A stretch of DNA of 64,000 bases from TMED14 sp002378565 (GCA_943846715.1 OX044356.1:372001-436000); one strand, 5' to 3'; shown: positions 32,510 through 41,289, numbered from the stretch's first letter. A program made the numbers and translations. The notes: generated from the sequence alone by a model not told the origin.

Positions 32510-34417
32510 ATGCGTCAATTCCTGCAAAGACTGATCATTACCGCAAGTCTACTGCTTACTGGTCAGACGATGGATGCTGCCCACTTGGTTGGGGGGGAGA
32601 TCACCTATACATGCCTTGGGAGCAACAGCTACCAAATCACGTTGAGAATCTACAGAGATTGCAATTCAGGTGGCGCAGGCTTTGATAATTCAGTCAATTT
32701 TTCTGTCTATGATATTTCAGGCAATTTGCTGTTCAACCCATCTGTAACAAAGGGGCCAACGATTACCGTGCCGACGGGTACAGGCAATCCATGCCTAACA
32801 ATTCCACCAAATATCTGCACAGAGTATGCGGAGTATGTGCACACCATGACCTTGCCAGCAAGGCTTGGAGGGTATAACATCTCCTACCAGCGCTGTTGCC
32901 GGAATTCAACCATCACTAACATATCGGCCTCAGGCAAGGGCAACACTTATACGGTTCAGGTGCCAACCATGGATAACTGCAACAGCACACCACAGTTCAC
33001 GACCATTCCGCCCATCGTGATTTGTCAAGGTGATCAGCTATCGATTGATGCGTCTGCTACAGACGCCAATGGTGATTCCTTGCATTATGCTTTTTGCGAT
33101 ATCCTCAATGGAGGATCAAGCTTTAACGCAAGTCCTAACCCTGCTGATCCGCCACCGTACAGCATTATTCCATTCATTGCGCCCAACACCTCAGCAGTCC
33201 CAATTCCCGGCAACCCTGCCTTAAGCATTGATCCCATTACGGGCATGATAACGGGTGTTGCAACCCAGACTGGACAGTTTGTGGTCGGTATTTGTGTGAG
33301 TGAATATGACAATGGGGTGTTGAAAAGTACCGTCCGACGAGACTACCAATTCAACGTCACCAACTGCATCGTCAATGTCGTGGCAGACATGTTGACACAG
33401 GTGGAAAATTCAACCATGCTTTGTAGCGGTACAACAGTGCAGTTTCAGGCACAAACTGCAGGTGCTTTAGGCTACATGTGGGATTTTGGTGATACAACGT
33501 CAGTGTCAGACACCAGCTCAAGTCCGACACCACTATTCACTTTCCCTGACACGGGTCGATTTGATGTGATGCTCATCATCAACCCAGGTTTGGTATGCAC
33601 GGATACCGTGATAGAAACTTTCGTTATTTACGATTCACCTGACTACCAAATAGGATGGTCTGGCGTGGCATGTTTTGAGGCACAAGACTTCACATTCAAG
33701 GCCATTGGCACCACCCCCGTTGATGCCACGTTCTCATGGGACTTTGGCACACAATCTAACACCTTTGGCGCGACGGGTGACTCCATTGAGCATGTCACGT
33801 GGAATCAGCCGGGCAAGCATTGGGTTAAGATGACGGTGCATTCCGTATCCTGTCCGGACACCTTGTACGATACCGTTGAGGTCTTCGCGTGGACGTTGGA
33901 TGTGAGTGCAGGATCAGACACTGCCATTGTTTATGGAGATACAGCTTACTTGGCAGTTGACACTGGTGCTGCATGGTACTGGTATGCTGATCAGCCTGTG
34001 TACTGGAACAATTACCGTCAGCAGGATCCGCAGATGTGGATGCTTGAAGACAGCACGACTGTCTACGTCATTGTTACGGACATTTTGGGATGCCGCGGTG
34101 CAGATACCTTGATGGTGTACTGGCTACCTCGACAAACGCGACCTGAATTGGGTCACATACAAAATCTAATGACCCCTAATGGAGATGGTCTCAATGATAT
34201 TTTAGACTTGTCAGAAGTCACCTTTGGTGATGATTGTACTTTGAGGGTCTTTGACCGATGGGGTGGTCAAGTCTATGAACAGACTGCCTATGATGATAGC
34301 TGGACAGGTGTCAATGCCAATGGCAGAAAGCTGGGGGATGGCACGTATTACATTATGTTGCAATGCGGTCTAAAGGAAATCCGCTATGCAGGCCCACTAA
34401 CCCTTGTTAGGCCTTGA
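32510..34417 (+). CDS. Secreted PKD-domain protein with T9SS type B C-terminal domain (cargo B)
   Basis: 635 residues, starting two bases after the PorP/SprF gene. Signal peptide to about residue 23, then AAHLVGGEITYTCLG, YRDCNSGG, GNPCLT, RCCRN and RRDYQFNV: the same module as in the cargo encoded at 6279-8495. A PKD domain (MWDFGDTTSVSD) and a second one (FSWDFGTQSN) follow. The C-terminal ~150 residues (WYADQPVYW to VRP, with LMTPNGDGLNDILDLSEV and VFDRWGGQVYEQ) match cargo A instead, so the protein looks mosaic. A strong terminator follows. Confidence 0.9.
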   Translation: MRQFLQRLIITASLLLTGQTMDAAHLVGGEITYTCLGSNSYQITLRIYRDCNSGGAGFDNSVNFSVYDISGNLLFNPSVTKGPTITVPTGTGNPCLTIPPNICTEYAEYVHTMTLPARLGGYNISYQRCCRNSTITNISASGKGNTYTVQVPTMDNCNSTPQFTTIPPIVICQGDQLSIDASATDANGDSLHYAFCDILNGGSSFNASPNPADPPPYSIIPFIAPNTSAVPIPGNPALSIDPITGMITGVATQTGQFVVGICVSEYDNGVLKSTVRRDYQFNVTNCIVNVVADMLTQVENSTMLCSGTTVQFQAQTAGALGYMWDFGDTTSVSDTSSSPTPLFTFPDTGRFDVMLIINPGLVCTDTVIETFVIYDSPDYQIGWSGVACFEAQDFTFKAIGTTPVDATFSWDFGTQSNTFGATGDSIEHVTWNQPGKHWVKMTVHSVSCPDTLYDTVEVFAWTLDVSAGSDTAIVYGDTAYLAVDTGAAWYWYADQPVYWNNYRQQDPQMWMLEDSTTVYVIVTDILGCRGADTLMVYWLPRQTRPELGHIQNLMTPNGDGLNDILDLSEVTFGDDCTLRVFDRWGGQVYEQTAYDDSWTGVNANGRKLGDGTYYIMLQCGLKEIRYAGPLTLVRP

Positions 34418-34447
34418 TTTAAGCCAAAGGTAATTGCTATTGAAAAC

Positions 34448-34478
34448 AAAAAAGGCAGCCATTTGGCTGCCTTTTTTT
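34448..34478. terminator. Bidirectional intrinsic terminator
   Basis: GGCAGCC / GGCTGCC stem with an ATTT loop, six A on the left and seven T on the right. It ends the T9SS locus and the convergent grpE-dnaJ transcript. Confidence 0.9.
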
Positions 34479-34508
34479 GTGATGATGCAAAGCTTCAATT
34501 GCGGGGTA

Positions 34509-35615
34509 TCAAGAGAACATCTCTCGAATCCGGCTGAATAGACCTTTGTCTTTTTTGCTAGGGTTTGGCTTGAAGCTTTCAGATTTCCTCAGAGCTTCCA
34601 TGGCTTTTTTGTCAGAGGCTGTTAAGGTCTGTGGTGTCCATACGGCAACATGAATGAGCAGGTCACCCGTGCCGTAACCTTCAAGGTTTGGTAAGCCTTT
34701 GCCTTTGAGTCGCAAGATTTTGCCGCTCTGCGTGCCAGCTGCTATGCCAACTTTCACATTGCCAGATACTGTAGGTACTTCAACAGAGATACCTAGTGTG
34801 ACATCGGGCATGCTCAAGAAGAGCTCATAGTGTAGATGCTTGCCATCGCGTTGCAAGTCCTCATGGGGCAATTCCTCAATAGAGACAATTAAGTCGCCTG
34901 CAGGGCCGCCATTTGCTGCGTGGTTGCCCTTGCCGCTGACCCGAAGCTGCATGCCGTCTTGCACGCCTCCAGGTATCTTGATGGCAACGACCTCATCTTT
35001 GCGCTCAAGGCCATCAGCGCTAACCCCTGCTGGGAGAGAATCAATCATCTGGCCGCTTCCCTGACAGTCATTGCAGGTGGCTGCCGTTTGCATTTGACCC
35101 AAGATGGTATTCTGGACCCTTGTTATTTGCCCACTGCCATGGCAGGTTGTGCATGTTTTGAAGGTCAAACCATCAGCAGGCATGGCCCGCTTGATTTTGA
35201 TTTCCTTTTCTACGCCATTGGCGATATCCTCGAGGGTTAACTTGACACGGACACGAAGGTTGCCTCCGCGTGGAGCTCGTCGTTGACCGCCACCACCAAA
35301 TCCACCAAATCCACCACCACCAAAAATGTCACCAAAGTGGCTGAAGATGTCATCCATGTTCATGCCTTGGCCACCGCCAAAACCGCCTGAACCAGAGGCC
35401 TGGTGGCCAAATCGATCGTATTTCTGTTTCTTTTCAGTGCTTGATAGCACTTCGTAGGCCTCAGCTGCCTCCTTGAATTTTTCCTCTGCTTCCTTGTTGT
35501 CCGGATTTTTATCTGGATGGAATTGGATGGCTTTTTTTCGGTACGCTTTTTTGATGCTGTTGGCATCTGCGGACTTGTCAACCCCAAGGACCTCGTAGTA
35601 GTCTCTTTTTGCCAT
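34509..35615 (-). CDS. dnaJ: Chaperone DnaJ with only two zinc-binding CxxCxGxG motifs
   Basis: 368 residues. J domain with HPDK at 33-36, a Gly/Phe-rich linker (78-117), a central zinc region and a C-terminal substrate-binding domain. The zinc region holds only C155-TTCHGSG and C181-NDCQGSG, the motifs expected at positions 2 and 3; where motifs 1 and 4 should be there are AMPADGLTF and LPAGVSADG with no cysteine. In known DnaJ, motifs 1+4 make one zinc centre and 2+3 the other, so one whole centre seems lost while the frame stays intact. It follows grpE by three bases; dnaK is not in the window. Confidence 0.95.
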   Translation of the reverse strand: MAKRDYYEVLGVDKSADANSIKKAYRKKAIQFHPDKNPDNKEAEEKFKEAAEAYEVLSSTEKKQKYDRFGHQASGSGGFGGGQGMNMDDIFSHFGDIFGGGGFGGFGGGGQRRAPRGGNLRVRVKLTLEDIANGVEKEIKIKRAMPADGLTFKTCTTCHGSGQITRVQNTILGQMQTAATCNDCQGSGQMIDSLPAGVSADGLERKDEVVAIKIPGGVQDGMQLRVSGKGNHAANGGPAGDLIVSIEELPHEDLQRDGKHLHYELFLSMPDVTLGISVEVPTVSGNVKVGIAAGTQSGKILRLKGKGLPNLEGYGTGDLLIHVAVWTPQTLTASDKKAMEALRKSESFKPNPSKKDKGLFSRIREMFS

Positions 35616-35618
35616 GGC

Positions 35619-36173
35619 TTAAGATTTAGCGGATTGTGCCACGATCACCTTGGCATAACGGATGATGAGATCGCCGAGTTCGTAACCAGCTTCAACCTCG
35701 TCAAGCACCTTGCCAGCGTCAGCAGCTTTTGGTGCGGGGATCTGTGTGATGGCCTCCATAGACTCCACGTCAAAGGTTTTGCCAATGCTGCTTTCCATGC
35801 GTTTAAGACCTTGGGATTCCATGGTGTTAAGCATTTTTTGCTGAATCAGAGTCAGACCTTTAGCTTCTTCACTGCCAGCTTGAAGGTTTTTCAATGCACG
35901 CTCAAAATCGTCCAGGATGGGCAACATGTTAGTGATGATTTTCTCCCCAGCAGTCATCATCAAGCTCAAGCGTTCTTTAGCTGTGCGGCGGCGAAAGTTT
36001 TCAAACTCTGCATAAAGGCGCAAGTTCTGGTCCTTGGCCTCTTGAAGCTCAGCCTCAAGGTCAGGGTTAAGTTCTTCAGTGGGTTCAGCTGAATGGGTTT
36101 GATCAATCGGGGCGTCATCCGTTTTGGATTTGCCGTGATTGTCTTGCTTCTTGGATGGTTTGGATGCTGCCAT
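35619..36173 (-). CDS. grpE: Nucleotide exchange factor GrpE
   Basis: 184 residues. A charged, disordered N-terminus (~1-45), a long coiled coil (LEAELQEAKDQNLRLYAEFENFRRRTAKERL) and the C-terminal beta domain with GKVLDEVEAGYELGDLIIRYAKVIV, the GrpE signature. It releases ADP from DnaK. Its 135-base upstream region holds a dyad but no CIRCE element, so HrcA control is not supported. Confidence 0.95.
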   Translation of the reverse strand: MAASKPSKKQDNHGKSKTDDAPIDQTHSAEPTEELNPDLEAELQEAKDQNLRLYAEFENFRRRTAKERLSLMMTAGEKIITNMLPILDDFERALKNLQAGSEEAKGLTLIQQKMLNTMESQGLKRMESSIGKTFDVESMEAITQIPAPKAADAGKVLDEVEAGYELGDLIIRYAKVIVAQSAKS

Positions 36174-36239
36174 GGTCTGTGATTATGGGTTCAATCGCTG
36201 GTTCCTAGCATATCAAATGCTTTGCCATAGCGACATCTG

Positions 36240-36252
36240 TGCCATAATGGCA
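36240..36252. promoter_or_regulatory. Short dyad upstream of grpE-dnaJ
   Basis: TGCCATAATGGCA is a perfect 6-bp dyad about one central base, in the 135-base gap between the TlpA-like gene and grpE. It may be a regulator site for the chaperone operon. No exact TAnnTTTG element is visible in this gap. Confidence 0.3.
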
Positions 36253-36308
36253 GATATTGGGCTTGATCACCCTGTCAAGAGCAATCAGGCTTGCCAATTT
36301 GTCCCAAA

Positions 36309-36848
36309 TTATTCCTGAAGCGCTTTCAACGCATTGGCAATTTGCTGCCCCCTAAGGTTCATGCCAATGATTTTCCCCTTGCCATCAATGAGGAAGGTTC
36401 TTGGGATGCTGTTGACGCCATAAATGGCAGCTCCCTGGGAACTCCATCCACGCAAGTCACTGACATGGTTGTCCCATCCCAATTTATCTTGCTCAATGGC
36501 TTTGATCCATCGGTCTTTGCTTTGGTCCAACGACACAGAGAAAATTTCAAATCCTTTGCCTGACTTGAAATTGGCATCTTTGAATTGATGGTAGGTTTTC
36601 ACCACAGAGGGATTTTCTTGCCGACAGGGACCACACCACGAGGCCCAAAAATCCAACATGACAATTTTCCCACGCAAGTCACTCAAGTTTCTCATGTTGC
36701 CTTCAGGGTCCTTGAAGGACAATTCAGGTGCCATGGATCCGACGCGAACGCTGGCCATTTGGCTTGAATCAAAAGGGGAGTGACTGATGTCGCTGGCATT
36801 GAAGCTCAGTAAAAGGGTGGCAATGATCCAAAGGGATACCTGTTTCAT
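36309..36848 (-). CDS. TlpA/ResA-like thioredoxin-fold protein
   Basis: 179 residues. N-terminal signal or anchor (MKQVSLWIIATLLLSF), then an AhpC-TSA/Redoxin-type thioredoxin fold with FWASWCGPCRQENP (Cys72, Cys75), the insertion DNHVSDLRGWSS, and IPRTFLIDGKGKI with the cis-Pro. These are periplasmic disulfide reductases in cytochrome maturation or general thiol repair; the partner is not identifiable. It follows murA by 18 bases and is probably the last gene of that operon. Confidence 0.9.
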   Translation of the reverse strand: MKQVSLWIIATLLLSFNASDISHSPFDSSQMASVRVGSMAPELSFKDPEGNMRNLSDLRGKIVMLDFWASWCGPCRQENPSVVKTYHQFKDANFKSGKGFEIFSVSLDQSKDRWIKAIEQDKLGWDNHVSDLRGWSSQGAAIYGVNSIPRTFLIDGKGKIIGMNLRGQQIANALKALQE

Positions 36849-36866
36849 GGTAAGGCTATTTTGATG

Positions 36867-38183
36867 TTATGATGGAATACGTTCAATTATCGCGCCAAGT
36901 GCTCTAAGTCGCTCATCGATGCGTTCATAGCCACGATCGATTTGTTGAATGTTATGAATTGTGCTCACGCCTTCTGCACTGAGTGCGGCAATCAATAAGG
37001 AAATACCTGCCCGAATGTCGGGAGAAGTCATGGTTGTTGCCCGCAACGGTGATGACCGATCCAGTCCGATGACGTTTGCGCGATGGGGGTCACAGAGAAT
37101 GATTTGCGCACCCATGTCAATGAGTTTGTCAACAAAGAACAATCGGCTTTCAAACATTTTTTGGTGGATGAGCACGGAGCCTTTGGCTTGTGTTGCTGTG
37201 ACCAAGATGATGCTCAATAGGTCTGGGGTGAAGCCTGGCCATGGTGCATCACTGATGGTGACCATGGATCCATCAAGGTAGGATCCAATGGTGTAATGCG
37301 ATTGCGCAGGCACATGGATGTCATCACCTTGAATCTCCAATTGAATGCCAAGCTTTCTGAAAACCTGCGGGATTTGCCCCAGGTGCTCAACGCCAGCATT
37401 TTTGATGGTGATGCTGCTCTGTGTCATGGCGGCAAGGCCAATCCATGAGCCAATTTCAATCATGTCAGGCAAGCATCGATGCTCGGTTGATCCCAAACTT
37501 TTGACCCCGTGAATGTGCAAGAGGTTGCTGCCGATACCATCAATTTTTGCACCCATCCGGACCAGCATGTTGCAGAGCTGCTGCAGGTAAGGTTCGCAAG
37601 CTGCATTGTATATGCTTGTGGTTCCGGGGGTAAATACAGCAGCCATCACAATGTTCGCTGTACCTGTCACAGAAGCCTCGTCAAGAAGGATGTAGCTGCC
37701 TTTGAGTCCCGATTTTGGTGCCTCTACGCCGTAAAATTCGGTACCCTCCTTGTGTTTGTATTCTGCGCCCAATTTCATGAATCCCAAGAAATGGGTATCC
37801 AGTCGTCGCCGTCCGATTTTATCACCGCCTGGCTTGGGAATGTACCCTTTGCCAAACCGCGCAAGCATAGGCCCTACAAGCATGACTGATCCTCTCAAGG
37901 AGGCTCCTTTGACTCGGTAGGTTTCGCTAAATAGGAAATCTGAGTTGACGTTCTTAGCGCAAAAGCTGTAGTCGCCATGGCCATGCTTGGTCACAACAAC
38001 CCCAAAGTCTTTCAGGATATCAATCAATTGATTGACATCAACAATATCAGGAATGTTTGATACCCTGACAGTTTCTTCCGTGAGCAGGGTGGCACAGAGG
38101 ATTTGCAAAACTTCATTTTTCGCTCCTTGTGGTTGAATGCTGCCGTGCAGTTTTTGACCACCTGTGATTTTGAAACTTGCCAT
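36867..38183 (-). CDS. murA: UDP-N-acetylglucosamine 1-carboxyvinyltransferase, Asp-type active site
   Basis: 438 residues, full length, starting with FKITGGQKLHGSI and the QGAKNEVLQIL substrate segment. It catalyses the first committed step of peptidoglycan synthesis. The catalytic loop reads KPGGDKIGRRRLDTH: Asp121 (codon GAT on minus, plus-strand 37821-37823) stands where most enzymes have the Cys that reacts with fosfomycin. Cys-to-Asp MurA variants in other bacteria are active and fosfomycin-insensitive. The gene lies three bases after the DUF4290 gene. Confidence 0.97.
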   Translation of the reverse strand: MASFKITGGQKLHGSIQPQGAKNEVLQILCATLLTEETVRVSNIPDIVDVNQLIDILKDFGVVVTKHGHGDYSFCAKNVNSDFLFSETYRVKGASLRGSVMLVGPMLARFGKGYIPKPGGDKIGRRRLDTHFLGFMKLGAEYKHKEGTEFYGVEAPKSGLKGSYILLDEASVTGTANIVMAAVFTPGTTSIYNAACEPYLQQLCNMLVRMGAKIDGIGSNLLHIHGVKSLGSTEHRCLPDMIEIGSWIGLAAMTQSSITIKNAGVEHLGQIPQVFRKLGIQLEIQGDDIHVPAQSHYTIGSYLDGSMVTISDAPWPGFTPDLLSIILVTATQAKGSVLIHQKMFESRLFFVDKLIDMGAQIILCDPHRANVIGLDRSSPLRATTMTSPDIRAGISLLIAALSAEGVSTIHNIQQIDRGYERIDERLRALGAIIERIPS

Positions 38184-38186
38184 GGG

Positions 38187-38879
38187 TTATTTGCGTTTTT
38201 GAAATCCCCGTCGATTGCTGCCCCGGTTGGGGCTTTTGTTGCTGCGTTTGCTGTACAGAGGTTGCTTTTTCTTTTTGCGCACGCGAATTGGCGCGGTGGG
38301 TGAGATGGCTCCTTTCGTGACGGAAAGTCGCTCTTGATTATCTCCCAAGACGCCGTCTGACATGGCTTTCAGGTCTGACCAGATGATGTCATCGGCTACG
38401 TGGTCCTTGTTCCAGCTCAGGTAGGCTCGCTTCATTTGATTTGCAAGGTCGTAGGCCATGGCATCCCGATCCTCACTTTCATCCATGGCTGAAACTGTTT
38501 CAATGGCACGCTTGATGATGACGCCATAGTAACGTTTCCCCATGTTCGTTACCGGGTAGGGGACTTGCTCTGGGGTGGTTGCTAACCCATTCCTGGTGGG
38601 TCGCTCAAAGGGAGACTCCACATCCAGCATGAAGTCCGACATCACATGCAGATGGTCCCATAGTTTGTGATGGTAATCTGGATTGTCCCTGAGTTCGGGG
38701 TTGAGGTTGCCAATCACGTCAATGATGCTTTGCGCCACCTTGCTTCGGTGTTGCTTGTCATCAATGGTGAGGCAGTAGGCGATCATGGACTGTACGTGCC
38801 GCCCATACTCGGGCATGCGCAGTTCGTCTTTGTCGGTATTGTACGCCAAATTAAGGGCGGCGGAGTCTGTTGGAGTCAT
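38187..38879 (-). CDS. DUF4290 family protein
   Basis: 230 residues. The N-terminal LAYNTDKDELRMPEYGRHVQSMI segment is typical of the Bacteroidota DUF4290 family, followed by an all-helical body with NPDYHHKLWDHLHVMSDF. The last ~35 residues are a strongly basic tail (KKKKQPLYSKRSNKSPNRG...), suggesting nucleic-acid or ribosome contact (inference). Function unknown. It overlaps the helicase stop by four bases and precedes murA. Confidence 0.9.
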   Translation of the reverse strand: MTPTDSAALNLAYNTDKDELRMPEYGRHVQSMIAYCLTIDDKQHRSKVAQSIIDVIGNLNPELRDNPDYHHKLWDHLHVMSDFMLDVESPFERPTRNGLATTPEQVPYPVTNMGKRYYGVIIKRAIETVSAMDESEDRDAMAYDLANQMKRAYLSWNKDHVADDIIWSDLKAMSDGVLGDNQERLSVTKGAISPTAPIRVRKKKKQPLYSKRSNKSPNRGSNRRGFQKRK

Positions 38880-41278
38880 TTCGATAATAGGCGCAATTTA
38901 GCAAACTTCAGGAGCAGTTTTTTCTCACCGGCATGTTCAAAGGCGATGACGGCCTTTGCATCCATGCCCTCGCCTTCAATAGCGGTCACTGCTCCGACGC
39001 CAAATCTGCCGTGAATAACGCGGCTTTTGATCTGGAGATTTAGGTCCATTGCTGATGTGTGAATGTCTGATTTACTGTTTGTTACGTCCTCAATACGCTT
39101 CATGGCATGAGGTCGTTTGAAGTGTATGTCACGAGGCTTGGCTTCAGGTTTTTTCCCCTGGAGTTTTGCTTTGTTTGATTCCATTTTTTTTCTTTGCCCC
39201 ATGGATTCAGCGGCCTTCCCATAGAAGGTATTTCGGGCTTTTGGTGCTCGTTCAGGTGCGCCAAAAGCGTCCTTGAGGCTCTCGGGCACCTGATAAGTGT
39301 TGTTGACTTCGGATTCGTGGACATCCAGGTGCTTTTCATCGAGTTCATCCAAAAAACGGCTAGGGACACAGTCAATCAGCTTGCCCCATCGGTAACGCAC
39401 ATGGGAGTGGGTGAGGTAAGCCTGTTTTTCTGCCCGCGTCAATGCCACATAAAAGAGGCGTCGTTCTTCCTCAATTTCTTGTCGTGACCCCATGGACATC
39501 ATTGAAGGGAAGAGGTTCTCCTCTAGTCCGACAACGAAAACATGGCGGAATTCCAAGCCTTTTGCTAGGTGTACTGTCATGAGACTGACCTTGGGTCCGG
39601 GGTCTTCATCTTGCCGGTCTATGTCTGTGATCAGTGCCACATCTTGAATGAATGCTGCCAAGCTTGGGTCTCCATCTTCAATGGGCTCTTGCTGTTCAAC
39701 AAAATCTTTGATGCCATTCAGCAATTCTTGGATGTTTTCATACCTACTAACGCCTTCAGGTGTGTTGTCATCAGCAAACAGTTTGATCAACCCACTGGTT
39801 TTTGCAATGTGTGACGTCACGTCAAAGGCAGTGCCGGATTCGCTTAAAATCTGGTAGGATTTGATCATGTCTGCAAAGGCTAGGATGCGTTCTGCGGTGG
39901 GGCGGTTGATGGTTGGGACCAATGCAGTTGCCTTGCAAGCGATGTCCCATAACGTGCTGTTTTGTTCATTGGCAGCAATAATCAACCGGGCCATGGTGGT
40001 GTCGCCAATGCCTCTGCTAGGCAGGTTGATGGCCCGCTTGAAGGCTTCTTCGTCGTTTGGGTTGACGCAGAGTCTGACATAGGCCAGCAAATCCTTCACC
40101 TCTTTTCGCTGGTAGAAGGACAAGCCCCCATAAATTCTGTAGGCAATGCCCCGCCTTCTCAGACTGTCTTCAAAGGCACGTGACTGCGCATTGGTTCGGT
40201 AAAGGATGGCAAATTGGTCAGGCAGCTGTTGTTTGCGGTTGATGCCATTCCAGATGGTGTGTGCCACAAATTGTGCTTCGTCGGAATCGCTCACGGCTTG
40301 ATGAACCACGATGGGTTCGCCGGCAGGGTTTTCCGTCCAGATGTCCTTAGGTAATTGATCCTCGTTAACCTTGATTAATGCATTGGCTGCACCCACAATA
40401 TGGCCTGAAGAGCGATAGTTCTGCTCAAGCTTGTACATGCCAGCATCAGGGTAATCCTTGTTGAAATTAAGGATGTTTTCAATGTTGGCTCCTCGGAATG
40501 CGTATATGCTTTGCGCATCATCGCCCACAGTGAACAGGTTCTCAAAGCGGCTAGCTAATGCTTTGATGATGAGGTATTGGCTGTGGTTGGTGTCTTGGTA
40601 CTCGTCGACAAGAATGTAACGGAAACGATCCTGGTAGGTTGCAAGGGCTTCGGGAAATCGGGCAAAGAGCTCATTGGTCCTAAGCAGTAGGTCATCAAAG
40701 TCCATGGCGCCTGCTCTGAAACATCGCTCGGTGTATGCTTTGTAAAGTTCACCCATCTTTGACATCCTTGCAGCTGAGTCAGCAGCTTGCAAGTCACCTC
40801 GCTTGGCATAAGACTTAACGGTAATCAAGTTGTTCTTGTAAGAGCTGATGCGATTGCTAACTGCCTTTACTTTATAAAGGTCTTTGTCCAGTTGCATTTC
40901 CTTGATCAAGGAAGCAATCACTTTGTTGCTGTCTTCAGTGTCATAAATGGTGAAGTTGGATGGGTAGCCCATGCGATGACCTTCGCTTCTTAAGATGCGT
41001 GCAAAGACCGAATGGAAGGTTCCCATCCACAAACCTTTGACCTGGTCTTTGCTGGTGATGCTTGCAATCCGATCACGCATTTCCCGTGCAGCCTTGTTGG
41101 TGAACGTCAGTGCCAAGATGTTGAAGGCATCGACCCCTTGAGCCATGATGTGAGCGATGCGGTAGGTGAGGACACGGGTTTTACCTGAGCCTGCTCCAGC
41201 AATCACCATGGCAGGGCCTTTGATGTGCTCAGCAGCTTTGCGCTGTGCGGGATTCAATTGAGATAAAAATGCTGACAT
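38876..41278 (-). CDS. uvrD: UvrD/PcrA-type SF1A DNA helicase
   Basis: 800 residues from the ATG at 41278 (MSAFLSQLNPAQRKAAEHIKG). The frame is open to 41308, but the TACCTTTG promoter box lies at 41290-41297, inside that longer version. Helicase motifs: Walker A AGAGSGKT (~27-34), VDEYQDTNHSQY (motif II), GDDAQSIYAFRGA (III), QNYRSS (IV), SLMTVHLAKGLEF (V) and VALTRAEKQAYLT (VI). It acts in repair and removal of stalled complexes. The C-terminal region ends with a Tudor-like RVIHGRFGVGAVTAIEG segment, as in PcrA. Confidence 0.95.
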   Translation of the reverse strand: MSAFLSQLNPAQRKAAEHIKGPAMVIAGAGSGKTRVLTYRIAHIMAQGVDAFNILALTFTNKAAREMRDRIASITSKDQVKGLWMGTFHSVFARILRSEGHRMGYPSNFTIYDTEDSNKVIASLIKEMQLDKDLYKVKAVSNRISSYKNNLITVKSYAKRGDLQAADSAARMSKMGELYKAYTERCFRAGAMDFDDLLLRTNELFARFPEALATYQDRFRYILVDEYQDTNHSQYLIIKALASRFENLFTVGDDAQSIYAFRGANIENILNFNKDYPDAGMYKLEQNYRSSGHIVGAANALIKVNEDQLPKDIWTENPAGEPIVVHQAVSDSDEAQFVAHTIWNGINRKQQLPDQFAILYRTNAQSRAFEDSLRRRGIAYRIYGGLSFYQRKEVKDLLAYVRLCVNPNDEEAFKRAINLPSRGIGDTTMARLIIAANEQNSTLWDIACKATALVPTINRPTAERILAFADMIKSYQILSESGTAFDVTSHIAKTSGLIKLFADDNTPEGVSRYENIQELLNGIKDFVEQQEPIEDGDPSLAAFIQDVALITDIDRQDEDPGPKVSLMTVHLAKGLEFRHVFVVGLEENLFPSMMSMGSRQEIEEERRLFYVALTRAEKQAYLTHSHVRYRWGKLIDCVPSRFLDELDEKHLDVHESEVNNTYQVPESLKDAFGAPERAPKARNTFYGKAAESMGQRKKMESNKAKLQGKKPEAKPRDIHFKRPHAMKRIEDVTNSKSDIHTSAMDLNLQIKSRVIHGRFGVGAVTAIEGEGMDAKAVIAFEHAGEKKLLLKFAKLRLLSK

Positions 41279-41289
41279 GGGTTGGTTGA

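Noticed and set aside
36174..36308. CIRCE/HrcA operator ahead of grpE
   Set aside because: No TTAGCACTC-N9-GAGTGCTAA-like sequence is present.
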